A DNA stretch of 30,295 bases from positions 1-30,295 of IMG/VR virus record IMGVR_UViG_3300031463_000543; one strand, given 5' to 3'. Numbering within the stretch: position 1 is the first letter of the stretch; the number at the start of each line of letters is the position of its first letter. The notes beneath the pieces are model-generated. The model was not told the origin of the DNA, did no database searches, and saw only the letters and a list, made by a program, of their open reading frames with translations. The DNA is from a virus. Below, one piece after another: positions 1 through 6,626 of the stretch. The translations under genes were made by a program, and so were the position numbers.

Positions 1-273
1 GCCGGCATGCAGCCGACCCTGGGCTGGCCCACCGACCAGGCGACGAAGCCGATCCTGGTGGACGACTTGGCGGCGGCGATCTCGCAGGGCGTGGTGGTCA
101 TTCACTCGGCCGGCGTGGTAGATGAATGCATGACCTTCGTGACCACCGAGTCCGGCTCGCAGGAGGCGGAGCAGGGCAAGCACGATGACCGGGTGATGGC
201 CTTGGGCATCGCCTGGCAGGCGCGCAAGCGGGCGGTGGCGCGAGCGACCACGCGGCGGCCGGAGGGGATGTGA
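1..273 (+). CDS. terL: Terminase large subunit, C-terminal end (partial)
   Basis: This is the last 90 codons of a gene that begins before the window; the reading frame is open from base 1 and stops with TGA at 271-273. The segment GKHDDRVMALGIAWQ near the end is typical of the RNase H-like nuclease domain of large terminases, where an Asp of the HDD motif is a metal ligand. The upstream GWPTDQATKPILVDDL pattern also fits this family. The protein would cut concatemeric DNA and, through its missing N-terminal ATPase, pump it into the prohead through the portal. Its position directly upstream of a portal gene supports the call. The ATPase domain is not visible, so the subfamily cannot be given. 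Confidence 0.85.
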   Translation, partial: AGMQPTLGWPTDQATKPILVDDLAAAISQGVVVIHSAGVVDECMTFVTTESGSQEAEQGKHDDRVMALGIAWQARKRAVARATTRRPEGM

Positions 274-277
274 AGGA

Positions 278-487
278 GTGAGCGAAAGGGGCGGGGGCGA
301 CCAGTGGAAGCCGCGCCTGCTCAAGGCAGTCAGCCACGAGGGGCAACAGGTAGGCGGCTTCGGGAGGGTTCTGTTCGAGGTGACTTACAGCGACGGCCTG
401 CCACTGGAGGTGCGAGTGGTCGAGCGCCATCCGCTCTACCGGCTCGACCGCGATTGCGCGATTGACAGCCGGCCAGCGGCAAGGTAG
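278..487 (+). CDS. Small hypothetical protein between terminase and portal
   Basis: A 69-residue ORF starts at GTG 278, four bases after the terminase stop. There is no other in-frame start. A GGAGG at 261-265 lies about 12 bases upstream, and an AAGGA sits directly against the start, so initiation is not ideal. The protein is basic and hydrophilic with no membrane segment, and ends in an Asp/Arg-rich stretch (RLDRDCAIDSRPAAR). I do not recognise a family. Its 3' end overlaps the promoter at 462-490; the stop codon TAG (485-487) lies inside the -10 hexamer. It may be a real short late gene co-transcribed with the terminase, but coding status is only moderately supported. Confidence 0.5.
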   Translation: MSERGGGDQWKPRLLKAVSHEGQQVGGFGRVLFEVTYSDGLPLEVRVVERHPLYRLDRDCAIDSRPAAR

Positions 488-490
488 AGT
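462..490 (+). promoter_or_regulatory. Sigma70-type promoter, leader copy 1
   Basis: A perfect TTGACA lies at 462-467, and TAGAGT (4 of 6 matches to TATAAT) at 485-490, with a 17-base spacer. Transcription would start near 497 and run into the structured leader and the portal gene. The same arrangement occurs at 5082-5111 ahead of a near-identical leader, which greatly strengthens the call. It sits over the 3' end of the preceding small gene. Confidence 0.75.
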
Positions 491-496
491 CAAGGT

Positions 497-585
497 CGAA
501 AACCGAGCGCAGTAAGCTCGCTGGCATCATGCAGATGAGGCGGGCCTCGATCCCCCCAGCGGGGGCGAGGCCCGCCTTTGCTCTT
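497..585 (+). ncRNA. Structured leader RNA, copy 1 (attenuator-like)
   Basis: The predicted transcript starts with a stretch that can fold as a 5-bp hairpin (504-508 with 516-520). It continues into a conserved element: CTCGC 517-521 pairs with GCGGG 540-544 (one G-U pair), with internal loop TGG/AG, an inner CATC 525-528/GATG 534-537 stem and the five-base loop ATGCA. GCGGG is also part of the 5' arm of the terminator at 538-577, so the two folds are exclusive. Copy 2 at 5134-5161 keeps every paired element, changing the outer strand to CCCGC and the loop to GCGCA. The leader ends about 30 bases before the portal start. It is either a cis-acting attenuator for the portal operon or a small RNA of about 90 nt; the sequence alone cannot decide. 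I know of no matching family. Confidence 0.6.
538..585 (+). terminator. Intrinsic terminator in leader copy 1
   Basis: A perfect 12-bp stem is formed by AGGCGGGCCTCG (538-549) and CGAGGCCCGCCT (566-577). An inner CCCCC/GGGGG stem (553-557 with 561-565) caps it with a three-base loop, and three bases bulge at 550-552. It is followed by TTTGCTCTTGT, a modest U-rich tail. The portal ribosome-binding site begins about 20 bases later, so termination here would silence the portal transcript from this promoter. Confidence 0.65.
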
Positions 586-616
586 GTGCGCCTTGGGCGC
601 ACTGAGGAGAGAGCCG

Positions 617-2044
617 ATGGCACTCGACTTCAGCACGTACCCGCCGCGGGGGCACCAGGATCGCATCGCCGCTTATGAGCGGTTCGAGAAGCTCTTCCTG
701 GGCCGGCACAAGGAGCTGTGGAACCTGCAGCCCGGCAAGTACCAGCTCCGCCGCTACATCGTCGCCAACTTCGCCGGGCTGATCTCCCGCCTGTCCGCCG
801 ACCTGCTCTTCGGGGAGCACCCGGACTTCCTCGCCCCGGAAGGCGACGAAGAGGGCCAGGGGGCGCTGGACGATCTGGTGGCCCGGAATGGGCTGCACCT
901 CATGTGCTATGAGTCGGCTCTGGCCAACTCCTTCCGCGGCGACGCGGTGTTGAAGGTGCGCTGGGGCAAGCGCAGCCCGGCAGCCGAGGAGCCGGAGGCC
1001 ATCATCGAGGAGGCGCCGGCCAGCATCTTCTTCCCCGAGGTGGACGAGGACGACGTGCGCCGGGTGGTGCGCGTCACGCTGGCCTGGCCGAAGCGGGACC
1101 CGACGAACCCGGGCCTGCTCTACCTGCGCACCGAGGAGCATGAGCCAGGGATCATTCGCCACCGCCTGATGAGGTTCAGCGGCGGCCGCGCGACCGAGCA
1201 GGTCGCGCTGGCCACGCTGGAGGCTTACCAGGGGCTGCCCGAGGAGGAGGAGACCGGCCTGGACCACATCCCGATCTTCCACGTCCCCAACTTCCGCTAC
1301 GGCTCGCGCTTCTGGGGGATCAGCGACTATGAGGGCCTCGAGTCGCTCTTCGAGGCCACCAACAACCGCCTCTCCCAGATCGACGTCGTCCTCGACAAGC
1401 ACGTGGCCCCGAAGATCATCCTGCCCCCCGGCTTCATCGACGAGGAGGGGAAGGTTCGCTTCGACCGCATGGAGGCAATCGAAATCGACCCGGGGACCAG
1501 TCCGCCGAGCTACATGACCTGGGAGGGCCAGCTCGCCGCCGCCTACCAGCAGGTGGACCGTCTGCTCGACCTGATGTTCGTCACCTCCGAGACCGCCCCC
1601 AGCGCCTTCGGCCTGGACAAGTTCGGCATCGCGGAGAGCGGGCGGGCGCTGCGCCTGCGGCTGGTGCGCACCCTGGCGAAGATCAACCGGAAGCGGCTCT
1701 ACTACGACGCGGCGCTGAAGGCGGCGCTGCTGACCGCGCAGATGCTCGATGTGAGCCTCGGCTCAGGCAAGTACGAGCCGGCCGAGCCGACCATCCAGTG
1801 GGCCGATGGTCTGCCCGAGGACATGGTCGAGATGGTGGAGATCGAGAGCCAGCGCCTGGCGGCCGGCAACACCTCGGTGGAGTCCTCGATCCGGCGACTG
1901 GACGGCCCGGACGCGGTCGAGGCCGAGATGGCGCGCATCGCCGAGGAGACAGGGCAGGCGGTGGCGCTGACCGGTGGAGCGCGACGCAGGCCGGCCGGCA
2001 TGCAGAGCAACCAGGGAGAGCACCCGGAGGAGGGCCAGGCGTGA
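617..2044 (+). CDS. Phage portal protein (SPP1 gp6-like)
   Basis: A 475-residue protein forms the dodecameric ring at one capsid vertex through which DNA enters and leaves. I chose ATG 617 because GAGGAGAGAG lies just upstream; the frame stays open back to 578, but that part is leader and terminator. Its length, the conserved N-terminal run around LISRLSADLLFGEHPDF, the central EATNNRLSQIDVVLDKHVAP stretch and the later GLDKFGIAESGRALRLRL segment fit SPP1/A118-type portals. The acidic, less conserved C-terminal end (from about residue 440) is usual. It follows the terminase and precedes a MuF-type head protein, the classic order. Its stop overlaps a GTG start at 2041 by four bases. Family identity is from recalled sequence patterns, not a search. 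Confidence 0.9.
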   Translation: MALDFSTYPPRGHQDRIAAYERFEKLFLGRHKELWNLQPGKYQLRRYIVANFAGLISRLSADLLFGEHPDFLAPEGDEEGQGALDDLVARNGLHLMCYESALANSFRGDAVLKVRWGKRSPAAEEPEAIIEEAPASIFFPEVDEDDVRRVVRVTLAWPKRDPTNPGLLYLRTEEHEPGIIRHRLMRFSGGRATEQVALATLEAYQGLPEEEETGLDHIPIFHVPNFRYGSRFWGISDYEGLESLFEATNNRLSQIDVVLDKHVAPKIILPPGFIDEEGKVRFDRMEAIEIDPGTSPPSYMTWEGQLAAAYQQVDRLLDLMFVTSETAPSAFGLDKFGIAESGRALRLRLVRTLAKINRKRLYYDAALKAALLTAQMLDVSLGSGKYEPAEPTIQWADGLPEDMVEMVEIESQRLAAGNTSVESSIRRLDGPDAVEAEMARIAEETGQAVALTGGARRRPAGMQSNQGEHPEEGQA

Positions 2045-2289
2045 GTGGCGCACGGGTCTTCCGCAGTCGGGGCGAGGAAGTCCGGGCCAGGATGGCGGCT
2101 GAAGAGGCGGCGCTGAAGGCCGCCTTCCGGGGCCGGCGGGGGCGCTGGTGGCGGCGGCTGCGGGACCTCGCCTATTTGGCCCCTGTGTGGCTCCGGGTGC
2201 GCCTGCTGCGGGCGGTCCGCAGCCACCCCCCGTCCCGAGGGGCCATCGCCCCACACAGCGCCACAGGCGCCGCCGTTCAGGGGCGCTAG
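2041..2289 (+). CDS. Small basic hypothetical protein coupled to portal
   Basis: An 82-residue ORF begins at GTG 2041 and overlaps the portal stop in a GTGA tetranucleotide, the usual sign of translational coupling. The N-terminal half is rich in Arg and Glu and probably helical (residues 5-45). It is followed by WLRVRLLRAVRSH and a Pro/Ala-rich tail. There is no clear membrane helix, although LAYLAPVWLRVRLL (about residues 43-56) is moderately hydrophobic and could be amphipathic. It fills the gap between portal and the MuF-type gene, and nothing else is coded there on this strand. I do not recognise a family. The call rests on the overlap and on the tight packing of this region. Confidence 0.5.
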   Translation: MSGARVFRSRGEEVRARMAAEEAALKAAFRGRRGRWWRRLRDLAYLAPVWLRVRLLRAVRSHPPSRGAIAPHSATGAAVQGR

Positions 2290-2298
2290 GGGCGCGCC

Positions 2299-4305
2299 AT
2301 GCCCCCTCCCATCGGCCGGCGGCGAATCGAGGAGTTCCGGCGGGCGTTCGGGAGCGAGATCGACTCGCTCGCCGCGCTCTACCGCAATGCCGCGGCGGAG
2401 ATGATGGAGGTGCTGGGGGACGCTTCGGCCACCCTGTTCGCCCGGCAGCGCGCCATCGCCCACCTGCGCCAGTATCAGACCATCCTCGCCGATCTGCGGG
2501 ACGAGGCGGCCGCCTGGATCGAGATGAACATCCCCCGCGCCTACCGCGTCGGCCTGGAGTTCGCCGACGAGGGGGCGCGGAACATCCGCAAGGCCGGCAT
2601 CAACCTGGGCCGGCGGCAGCGGGAGGTGTTCTCGCAGGTCCACCGGGAGGCGGCGGCCGCTGTCGTCGAGGAGATGCTGCGCACTACCGACTTCGCGCTG
2701 GCGCAGATCGGGCGGCGCGCCAATGATGTGTTCCGGCGAGTCGGGGTCGAGGAGGTGGCCAAGGGCATCGCGGAGGGGAAGAGCCGCATCGAGGTGACTC
2801 GCCAGATCAAGGACCGGCTGCTCCGGGAGGGCCGGCCCTACTTCACCGACGCCCTGGGCCGGCAGTGGGACCTCGACCGCTACGGCGAGATGGTCGCCCG
2901 CACCACGACCCGCGAGGCCATGACGCAGGGGACGATCAACCGGCTCAGGGAACACGGCATTAGGCTGGTCCAGGCGAGCGCCCACAACGCGGCCGACTTC
3001 TGTCGCTACTATGAGAATGCCATCGTAAGCATTGGCCCGGAGCCGCACCCGGTCTACCCGCCCATCAGCGCCATCAACGGCGGGCCGCCTTTCCACCCCA
3101 ACTGCGTGCACGTGCTGACCCCCTTTGTCGAGCGCCTGGCGACGCCGGAGGAGCTGGAGCGGGGCAAGATCGATCCCGACCTGCTGAACCGGTCGCCGGC
3201 CGAGTTGCAGCGGCGGTTCCGCAAGGAGTTTCCGGGGCGGGCCAGTGCCGCGGGAAAGCGGCAACTTGCGCGGGCAGCGCGCGTCGCCTCTGTCACACGG
3301 CGGGGACGGCCAACCGCGCGGGCGCGCGTGCCAGAGCCTGAGCTGCGCGCTCTGGAGACCGGCACCATCTTGCGGCGCACCTATAAGGGCCGCGAGTATG
3401 TAGCCGAGATTCTGCAGGGCGGCAGAGTCCTATCCGGTGATCAAGTCTATCGTTCGCTCACTGAGCTGGCCCGCGATATCACCGGCCAGCGGGCGATCAG
3501 CGGGCCGGCTTTCTTCGGCGTGGCGCAGCGGGGCAAGCGCACCGGAGAGGTGGTAGCCGCGGCCATCCCGAAGCCACGGCCAGCGAATATGCAGGAACTG
3601 GCCGGCCGGGTGGAGGAGGAACTCCAGAGCCTCGCGCGCACCACCGTGGGATGGAACAAGGTGGTGCGGCAGGCGCTCACATTCGCCCAGGGGGGGCACA
3701 AGGACTGGGACTGTGGCATAACGGTAGGGCGCAGCGTCTACGCCGAGGTGGAGCGCATGCTGCGCCACACGGAGGAATCCTGGGCCGCGCTGAGCAAGGA
3801 TGCGAAGAAGAGGATGACGGATAAGTTCGCGACCCTGGTGCACGAGATGACCCACGCGGCCGGGGCCGAAGGGGCAATCAAGGTGGAGGACTACATGACC
3901 GAGACGCTAAAGTGGCTGGAGGAATCGCTGACTAGCGCCGCCTCCGAGGAGTTGGCACCGATGCTTTTCGCGCGCATAATGGGTTTCGACGCGGGCATGG
4001 CTAAGTACGACTTCGTCGGCGGGCCGAGCTATGATGATTTTCAGGCCTCGCTGGCGAAGGCGCTCGGAGGCCCAGAGGTGCGACCGAGCTACTCCGAGCC
4101 GATGAGGGACGTGGCCGCTGACCTTTACCTGAAGCTGGCCTATGAGACGCCGCGGCGACAAAGAATCCGGGAGCTGGCGCAACACATGGCCCGCGTGTAT
4201 GGTAAATTGGGGATGACCGCCGCGGAGATCGAGGATGGGCTCGAGGATGGTGGCTGGGAGTTCGTCGAGAAGCTCCATGCTCGGGCTCGCGGAGTGGCCA
4301 GGTGA
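2299..4305 (+). CDS. MuF-type head protein fused to DUF2924/RAMA-like and HExxH domains
   Basis: 668 residues in three parts. Residues 1 to about 290 match the MuF/SPP1 gp7 minor head protein fold, including RTTTREAMTQGTINRLREHG and the Cys/His-bearing GGPPFHPNCVHVLTPFVE, typical of minor capsid proteins injected or packaged with DNA. A basic linker (about 291-350) follows. Residues 352-407 (from LETGTILRRTYKGREYVAEI to SGPAFFGV) resemble DUF2924 and RAMA modules. The last 260 residues carry LVHEMTHAAG with HExxH at 515-519, and WLEESLTSAASEEL (Glu541/542), where a gluzincin-type third zinc ligand is expected. MuF proteins of temperate phages are known to carry variable C-terminal toxin or enzyme domains, and this fits that pattern. 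From roughly 3270 on, the base composition looks somewhat less GC-rich than upstream, which could mean domain acquisition. It is coupled to the next gene by a GTGA overlap. Confidence 0.85.
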   Translation: MPPPIGRRRIEEFRRAFGSEIDSLAALYRNAAAEMMEVLGDASATLFARQRAIAHLRQYQTILADLRDEAAAWIEMNIPRAYRVGLEFADEGARNIRKAGINLGRRQREVFSQVHREAAAAVVEEMLRTTDFALAQIGRRANDVFRRVGVEEVAKGIAEGKSRIEVTRQIKDRLLREGRPYFTDALGRQWDLDRYGEMVARTTTREAMTQGTINRLREHGIRLVQASAHNAADFCRYYENAIVSIGPEPHPVYPPISAINGGPPFHPNCVHVLTPFVERLATPEELERGKIDPDLLNRSPAELQRRFRKEFPGRASAAGKRQLARAARVASVTRRGRPTARARVPEPELRALETGTILRRTYKGREYVAEILQGGRVLSGDQVYRSLTELARDITGQRAISGPAFFGVAQRGKRTGEVVAAAIPKPRPANMQELAGRVEEELQSLARTTVGWNKVVRQALTFAQGGHKDWDCGITVGRSVYAEVERMLRHTEESWAALSKDAKKRMTDKFATLVHEMTHAAGAEGAIKVEDYMTETLKWLEESLTSAASEELAPMLFARIMGFDAGMAKYDFVGGPSYDDFQASLAKALGGPEVRPSYSEPMRDVAADLYLKLAYETPRRQRIRELAQHMARVYGKLGMTAAEIEDGLEDGGWEFVEKLHARARGVAR

Positions 4306-4544
4306 GAGGCCAGGACACCTACGAGAAGGCGATAGACGACTGCAGCCGGACCGGCGACTGGGGGTTTCGCGAGGATTTCGTCCGGGAGGCGAGCCGTGCG
4401 ATTAGCCAGGCGAAGTCTCCCCGGGCGGCCTGGCAAACCTTGTGGCGGTACCACCGACTCTGCCGCAGGCCCATGGAGCGGGCCATGATCCTGCGCCAGG
4501 GCGAGATGATCCACATGTGGGAGACCGCGAGTTGGGCGCCTTGA
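4302..4544 (+). CDS. 80-aa protein coupled to the MuF fusion; candidate immunity protein
   Basis: GTG 4302 overlaps the MuF-fusion stop (GTGA), so it is probably translated by coupling. The 80 residues are mostly helical and charged, with Trp and Arg clusters (AWQTLWRYHRLCRRPMERAM) and no signal peptide or membrane segment. I do not recognise a family. Small genes directly after polymorphic-toxin genes often encode the cognate immunity protein, and this one follows the variable C-terminal domain immediately. That role is inference; it could equally be a packaging accessory or unrelated. Base composition resembles the 3' part of the upstream gene, consistent with the two moving together. Confidence 0.6.
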   Translation: MRGQDTYEKAIDDCSRTGDWGFREDFVREASRAISQAKSPRAAWQTLWRYHRLCRRPMERAMILRQGEMIHMWETASWAP

Positions 4545-4569
4545 CTTGGCTCCGGGGGAGAGGGACAAT
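4541..4569 (+). promoter_or_regulatory. Possible weak promoter before the 152-aa gene
   Basis: TTGACT at 4541-4546 and GACAAT at 4564-4569 are separated by exactly 17 bases, giving 5/6 and 4/6 matches. The spacer contains the GGGGGAGAGGG purine run that also serves as a ribosome-binding site for the micro-ORF at 4568. No flanking structure supports it, unlike the promoters at 462 and 5082. Confidence 0.3.
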
Positions 4570-4618
4570 GACCAAGCCGATAGACGAGTGGCAATACCGA
4601 CCGGAGGACCGCGGATGA
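4568..4618 (+). CDS. 16-codon micro-ORF overlapping the next start
   Basis: ATG 4568 is preceded by a strong purine-rich site (GGGGGAGAGGGACA) and encodes MTKPIDEWQYRPEDRG before TGA 4616-4618. Its stop overlaps the ATG of the next gene in an ATGA tetranucleotide. This could be a translated leader that couples ribosomes into the 152-residue gene, which also has its own GGAGGA site inside the micro-ORF. At this length coding cannot be shown from sequence alone; chance is the alternative. Confidence 0.35.
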   Translation: MTKPIDEWQYRPEDRG

Positions 4619-5073
4619 TCAGCCTCGTGGATGCGCTCGCCGGGCTGGACGCGGAGCAGCGCGCCCACATCTGCCACGTGGTCCTCGAGCGCGTGCCGGA
4701 GAGCGGCGAGTACCAGCTGCGGATCACCGATGCACGCTGGATCGCGGAGCCGGAGGGGGGCGCCGAGCCAGAGCAGATCAGGGATGGGGTGCAACTGCTG
4801 GAGTGGACGCGCTACCCCGACGTGGTGATCCCTCTCGGGCCGGCAAGCCCCGAGGAGATCGAGGACGCGATCCGCGATCTCAACCGCTCGCGGCTGCTGG
4901 GCCAGGGCGATCTGGAGGCGGCGCGCTTCGATGCCAACGACCCCGGGCATCCCCTCGCCCCGCAGTACCCGCAGTGGCACATCGTGCCTCCGCACTACCG
5001 CGGGGCGCGCTACCGCGAGCGGCTGCGCGCGCGGCACGCGATGGAGGAGGAGTCGCCGGGGGGCGCGGCGTAG
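4615..5073 (+). CDS. Hypothetical protein, 152 aa, late head region
   Basis: I chose ATG 4615 because GGAGGA lies at about 4602-4607, with good spacing. An in-frame extension to 4546 has no such site. The protein is acidic and soluble. It opens with MISLVDALAGLDAEQRAHIC, followed by ELRLTD/RYPDVVIPLGPASPEE-like alternation of strands and helices, and a Tyr/Arg-rich C-terminal part (PQWHIVPPHYRGARYRERLR). There are no cysteine clusters, signal peptide or membrane helices. I do not recognise the family. It is the last gene before the second promoter/leader copy and so ends the first late operon. It may be a minor head protein or a regulator. Confidence 0.7.
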   Translation: MISLVDALAGLDAEQRAHICHVVLERVPESGEYQLRITDARWIAEPEGGAEPEQIRDGVQLLEWTRYPDVVIPLGPASPEEIEDAIRDLNRSRLLGQGDLEAARFDANDPGHPLAPQYPQWHIVPPHYRGARYRERLRARHAMEEESPGGAA

Positions 5074-5081
5074 TAGGGTGG

Positions 5082-5111
5082 TTGACAGCGGCGCCATCCG
5101 TGGTATAGACT
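5082..5111 (+). promoter_or_regulatory. Sigma70-type promoter, leader copy 2
   Basis: A perfect TTGACA lies at 5082-5087, followed by TATAGACT at 5104-5111. The -10 may be read as TATAGA (16-base spacer) or TAGACT (18-base spacer). It mirrors the promoter at 462-490 and precedes the second leader by the same distance. It would drive the scaffold and capsid genes. Confidence 0.75.
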
Positions 5112-5117
5112 AGCCGG

Positions 5118-5216
5118 GACAACCAAGTCGCGCCCCGCTGGCATCGCGCAGATGAGGCGGGCTTCCCAGGACCGACGCGAGAGCGAAGGCCGTGGGGAGC
5201 CCGCTTCTTTGTTTTG
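5118..5216 (+). ncRNA. Structured leader RNA, copy 2 (attenuator-like)
   Basis: This copy shares AACC(A/G)AG and the core GCTGGCATC..GCAGATGAGG with copy 1. CCCGC 5134-5138 pairs with GCGGG 5157-5161, with internal loop TGG/AG, CATC 5142-5145 with GATG 5151-5154, and loop GCGCA. The GCGGG strand is also the first five bases of the terminator 5' arm, so the conserved hairpin competes with termination. The terminator interiors of the two copies are unrelated in sequence, whereas the small hairpin is nearly identical, which points to the hairpin as the functional part. The RNA ends just before the ribosome-binding site at 5243-5247. Confidence 0.6.
5157..5216 (+). terminator. Intrinsic terminator in leader copy 2
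   Basis: GCGGGCTTCCCA (5157-5168) pairs with TGGGGAGCCCGC (5193-5204) in a 12-bp stem with one G-T pair and a 24-base loop. A U-rich tail TTCTTTGTTTTG (5205-5216) follows. This is a textbook rho-independent terminator, stronger in its tail than copy 1. Confidence 0.75.
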
Positions 5217-5254
5217 CGGGGAAGGCGACGGGCTGATGCACCGGAGGCGCACAA

Positions 5255-5437
5255 GTGCCGGTCCGCAGGGTCAGAGGCGGCTATCGCTGGGGCGGCCACG
5301 GCAAGGTCTACCCTACCAGGGAGCAGGCCGAGGCCCAGGGCGCGGCCGCCTATGCCCGCGGATATCGGGAGCGCAGGGCGCAGCCTGTCCGCAGGGCCGG
5401 CCGCCGCTTCAGGGCGGGCCGGAGGCCGGGGAGGTGA
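5255..5437 (+). CDS. Small Arg/Gly-rich phage protein
   Basis: A 60-residue, very basic protein from GTG 5255, with GGAGG at 5243-5247, seven bases upstream. The core GGYRWGGHGKVYPTREQAEA is a pattern I have seen in small proteins beside phage head genes and at the C-terminal ends of some head proteins. Its function is not known to me. The Arg-rich tail suggests nucleic-acid or scaffold binding. It is the first gene after leader copy 2 and ends six bases before the next GTG start. Confidence 0.65.
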   Translation: MPVRRVRGGYRWGGHGKVYPTREQAEAQGAAAYARGYRERRAQPVRRAGRRFRAGRRPGR

Positions 5438-5443
5438 CACACA

Positions 5444-5797
5444 GTGGCAATCGAGATCGACAACGCGACCATCTCTGATCGGGCCTGGGGCGACGTGGAC
5501 AAGGAGGCTTTGGCGCGCCGGCTCCAGGAGTCGGGTAGCGAGGCCGCCATCCGCGAGGCCTTCGCCTACGTCCCCAACCTGGAGAATCGCAGCCAGTGGG
5601 GCGGGCCGCACCATGAGCTGCGCGGCGACACCCTGGTGGTGAATCGCAACGGCGTGCACGCGCTGGCAGCCGCGCTGTCCGGCGCAAGGGGCGGCGTGAA
5701 GTGGCCCCGCTCGGCGCGGGTGGCTGCGCTGGCGCATGTGCGCAAACACTACCGCGCAATGGAGGAAGAGCCGCCGGAAGGCATGAGTGCCGACTGA
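5444..5797 (+). CDS. DUF6582-like phage protein
   Basis: 117 residues from GTG 5444, with GGGGAGGTGA at 5428-5437 as its binding site. The C-terminal half, ALAAALSGARGGVKWP followed by RVAALAHVRKHYRAMEEEPP, resembles the small alpha-helical domain (DUF6582-like) found alone or at the end of phage prohead proteases and related head genes. The NLENRSQWGGPHHE segment precedes it. No protease residues are evident here, so I read it as a stand-alone copy of that domain. Its position directly before the scaffold suggests a role in prohead assembly, but this is inference. Confidence 0.65.
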   Translation: MAIEIDNATISDRAWGDVDKEALARRLQESGSEAAIREAFAYVPNLENRSQWGGPHHELRGDTLVVNRNGVHALAAALSGARGGVKWPRSARVAALAHVRKHYRAMEEEPPEGMSAD

Positions 5798-5869
5798 CGG
5801 CTTCGCATACTCGCCCGCCGGAGCGATATCCGGCAGTCTCGCCGCGGGGCGTAAAACCGGAGGGAGATC

Positions 5870-6601
5870 ATGGGAGACAGCGACCAGCAGAACCAGACTC
5901 AGGGCCAGAGCGACGCGACCCGGGGAGCGGCAGGCGATCAGACTCCCGCGGGCGGACAGAGCGCGGCCCAGCAGACCGCCGACGCCCAGACTCAAACGCA
6001 AACGCCGGCGACACAGGCGAAGGGCGTCGCGCTGAAGCTGAGCCAGGAGCAGATTGACCGCCTGCTCAAGGACGGCACCCTGGAACTGGATGACGAGCAC
6101 TTCACCGGCGCGGTGAAGGAGCGCATCGCGCAGTTGACCGCCCGGGCGAAGGCGGCCGAGCGGCGACTCTCGGAGATCGCCGCCGCTAGGGAGGCGGAAG
6201 AGCGCAAGGCCCTGGAGGAGCAGGAGCGCTTCAAGGAGCTCTACGAGCAGGAGCGCCAGGCGCGCGAGAAGGAGCGCCAGGCCCGCACCGAGGAGGCGGT
6301 CCGCTCCCGGTTCCTGCTCGCCGCAGCCAAGGCCGGAGTCGTGGACCCAGAGGCCGCTTATCTGCTGGCGAAGGCCCTGCCAGTATGGGAGGCCGTCCAG
6401 GTCACCGACGAGGGCGCGGTCTCGGGGATCGACGACGCGCTCAAGACGCTGGTCGAGGAGAAGCCCTACCTGATCTCCCGCGAGACGAAGCCGCAGAGTG
6501 TGGGCGCGCCGAGCAATCCGTCTCAGCAGCCCACGCCTGCACCAAAGTCACTCGCCGAGGCGGGCGATGAGCTGGAGCGCAGGCTGCGCACCGGCATCTG
6601 A
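5870..6601 (+). CDS. Capsid scaffolding protein
   Basis: 243 residues from ATG 5870, with GGAGGGAG just upstream. The first 45 residues are Gln/Thr/Ala-rich and probably disordered. Residues about 50-150 form a long charged helix with heptad character (EEQERFKELYEQERQAREKE), and the C-terminal part is mixed and basic at the very end (ELERRLRTGI). This layout (disordered N-terminus, coiled coil, basic capsid-binding tail), just ahead of the major capsid gene, is the signature of gp20/DUF4355-type scaffolds that guide coat assembly and then leave or are degraded. No separate protease gene is evident in the window. Confidence 0.8.
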   Translation: MGDSDQQNQTQGQSDATRGAAGDQTPAGGQSAAQQTADAQTQTQTPATQAKGVALKLSQEQIDRLLKDGTLELDDEHFTGAVKERIAQLTARAKAAERRLSEIAAAREAEERKALEEQERFKELYEQERQAREKERQARTEEAVRSRFLLAAAKAGVVDPEAAYLLAKALPVWEAVQVTDEGAVSGIDDALKTLVEEKPYLISRETKPQSVGAPSNPSQQPTPAPKSLAEAGDELERRLRTGI

Positions 6602-6626
6602 CCTCCTCGGCAGCGAGGAGTAGGGA

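Noticed and set aside
527-1402. Long minus-strand frame (291 aa) over the portal gene
   Set aside because: It overlaps the portal codons and the leader and is low in recognisable motifs; GC-rich coding DNA commonly opens such antisense frames.
1702-3264. Minus-strand frame of 520 aa
   Set aside because: It runs antisense to portal and MuF genes, with no ribosome site or domain; a shadow of GC-rich codons.
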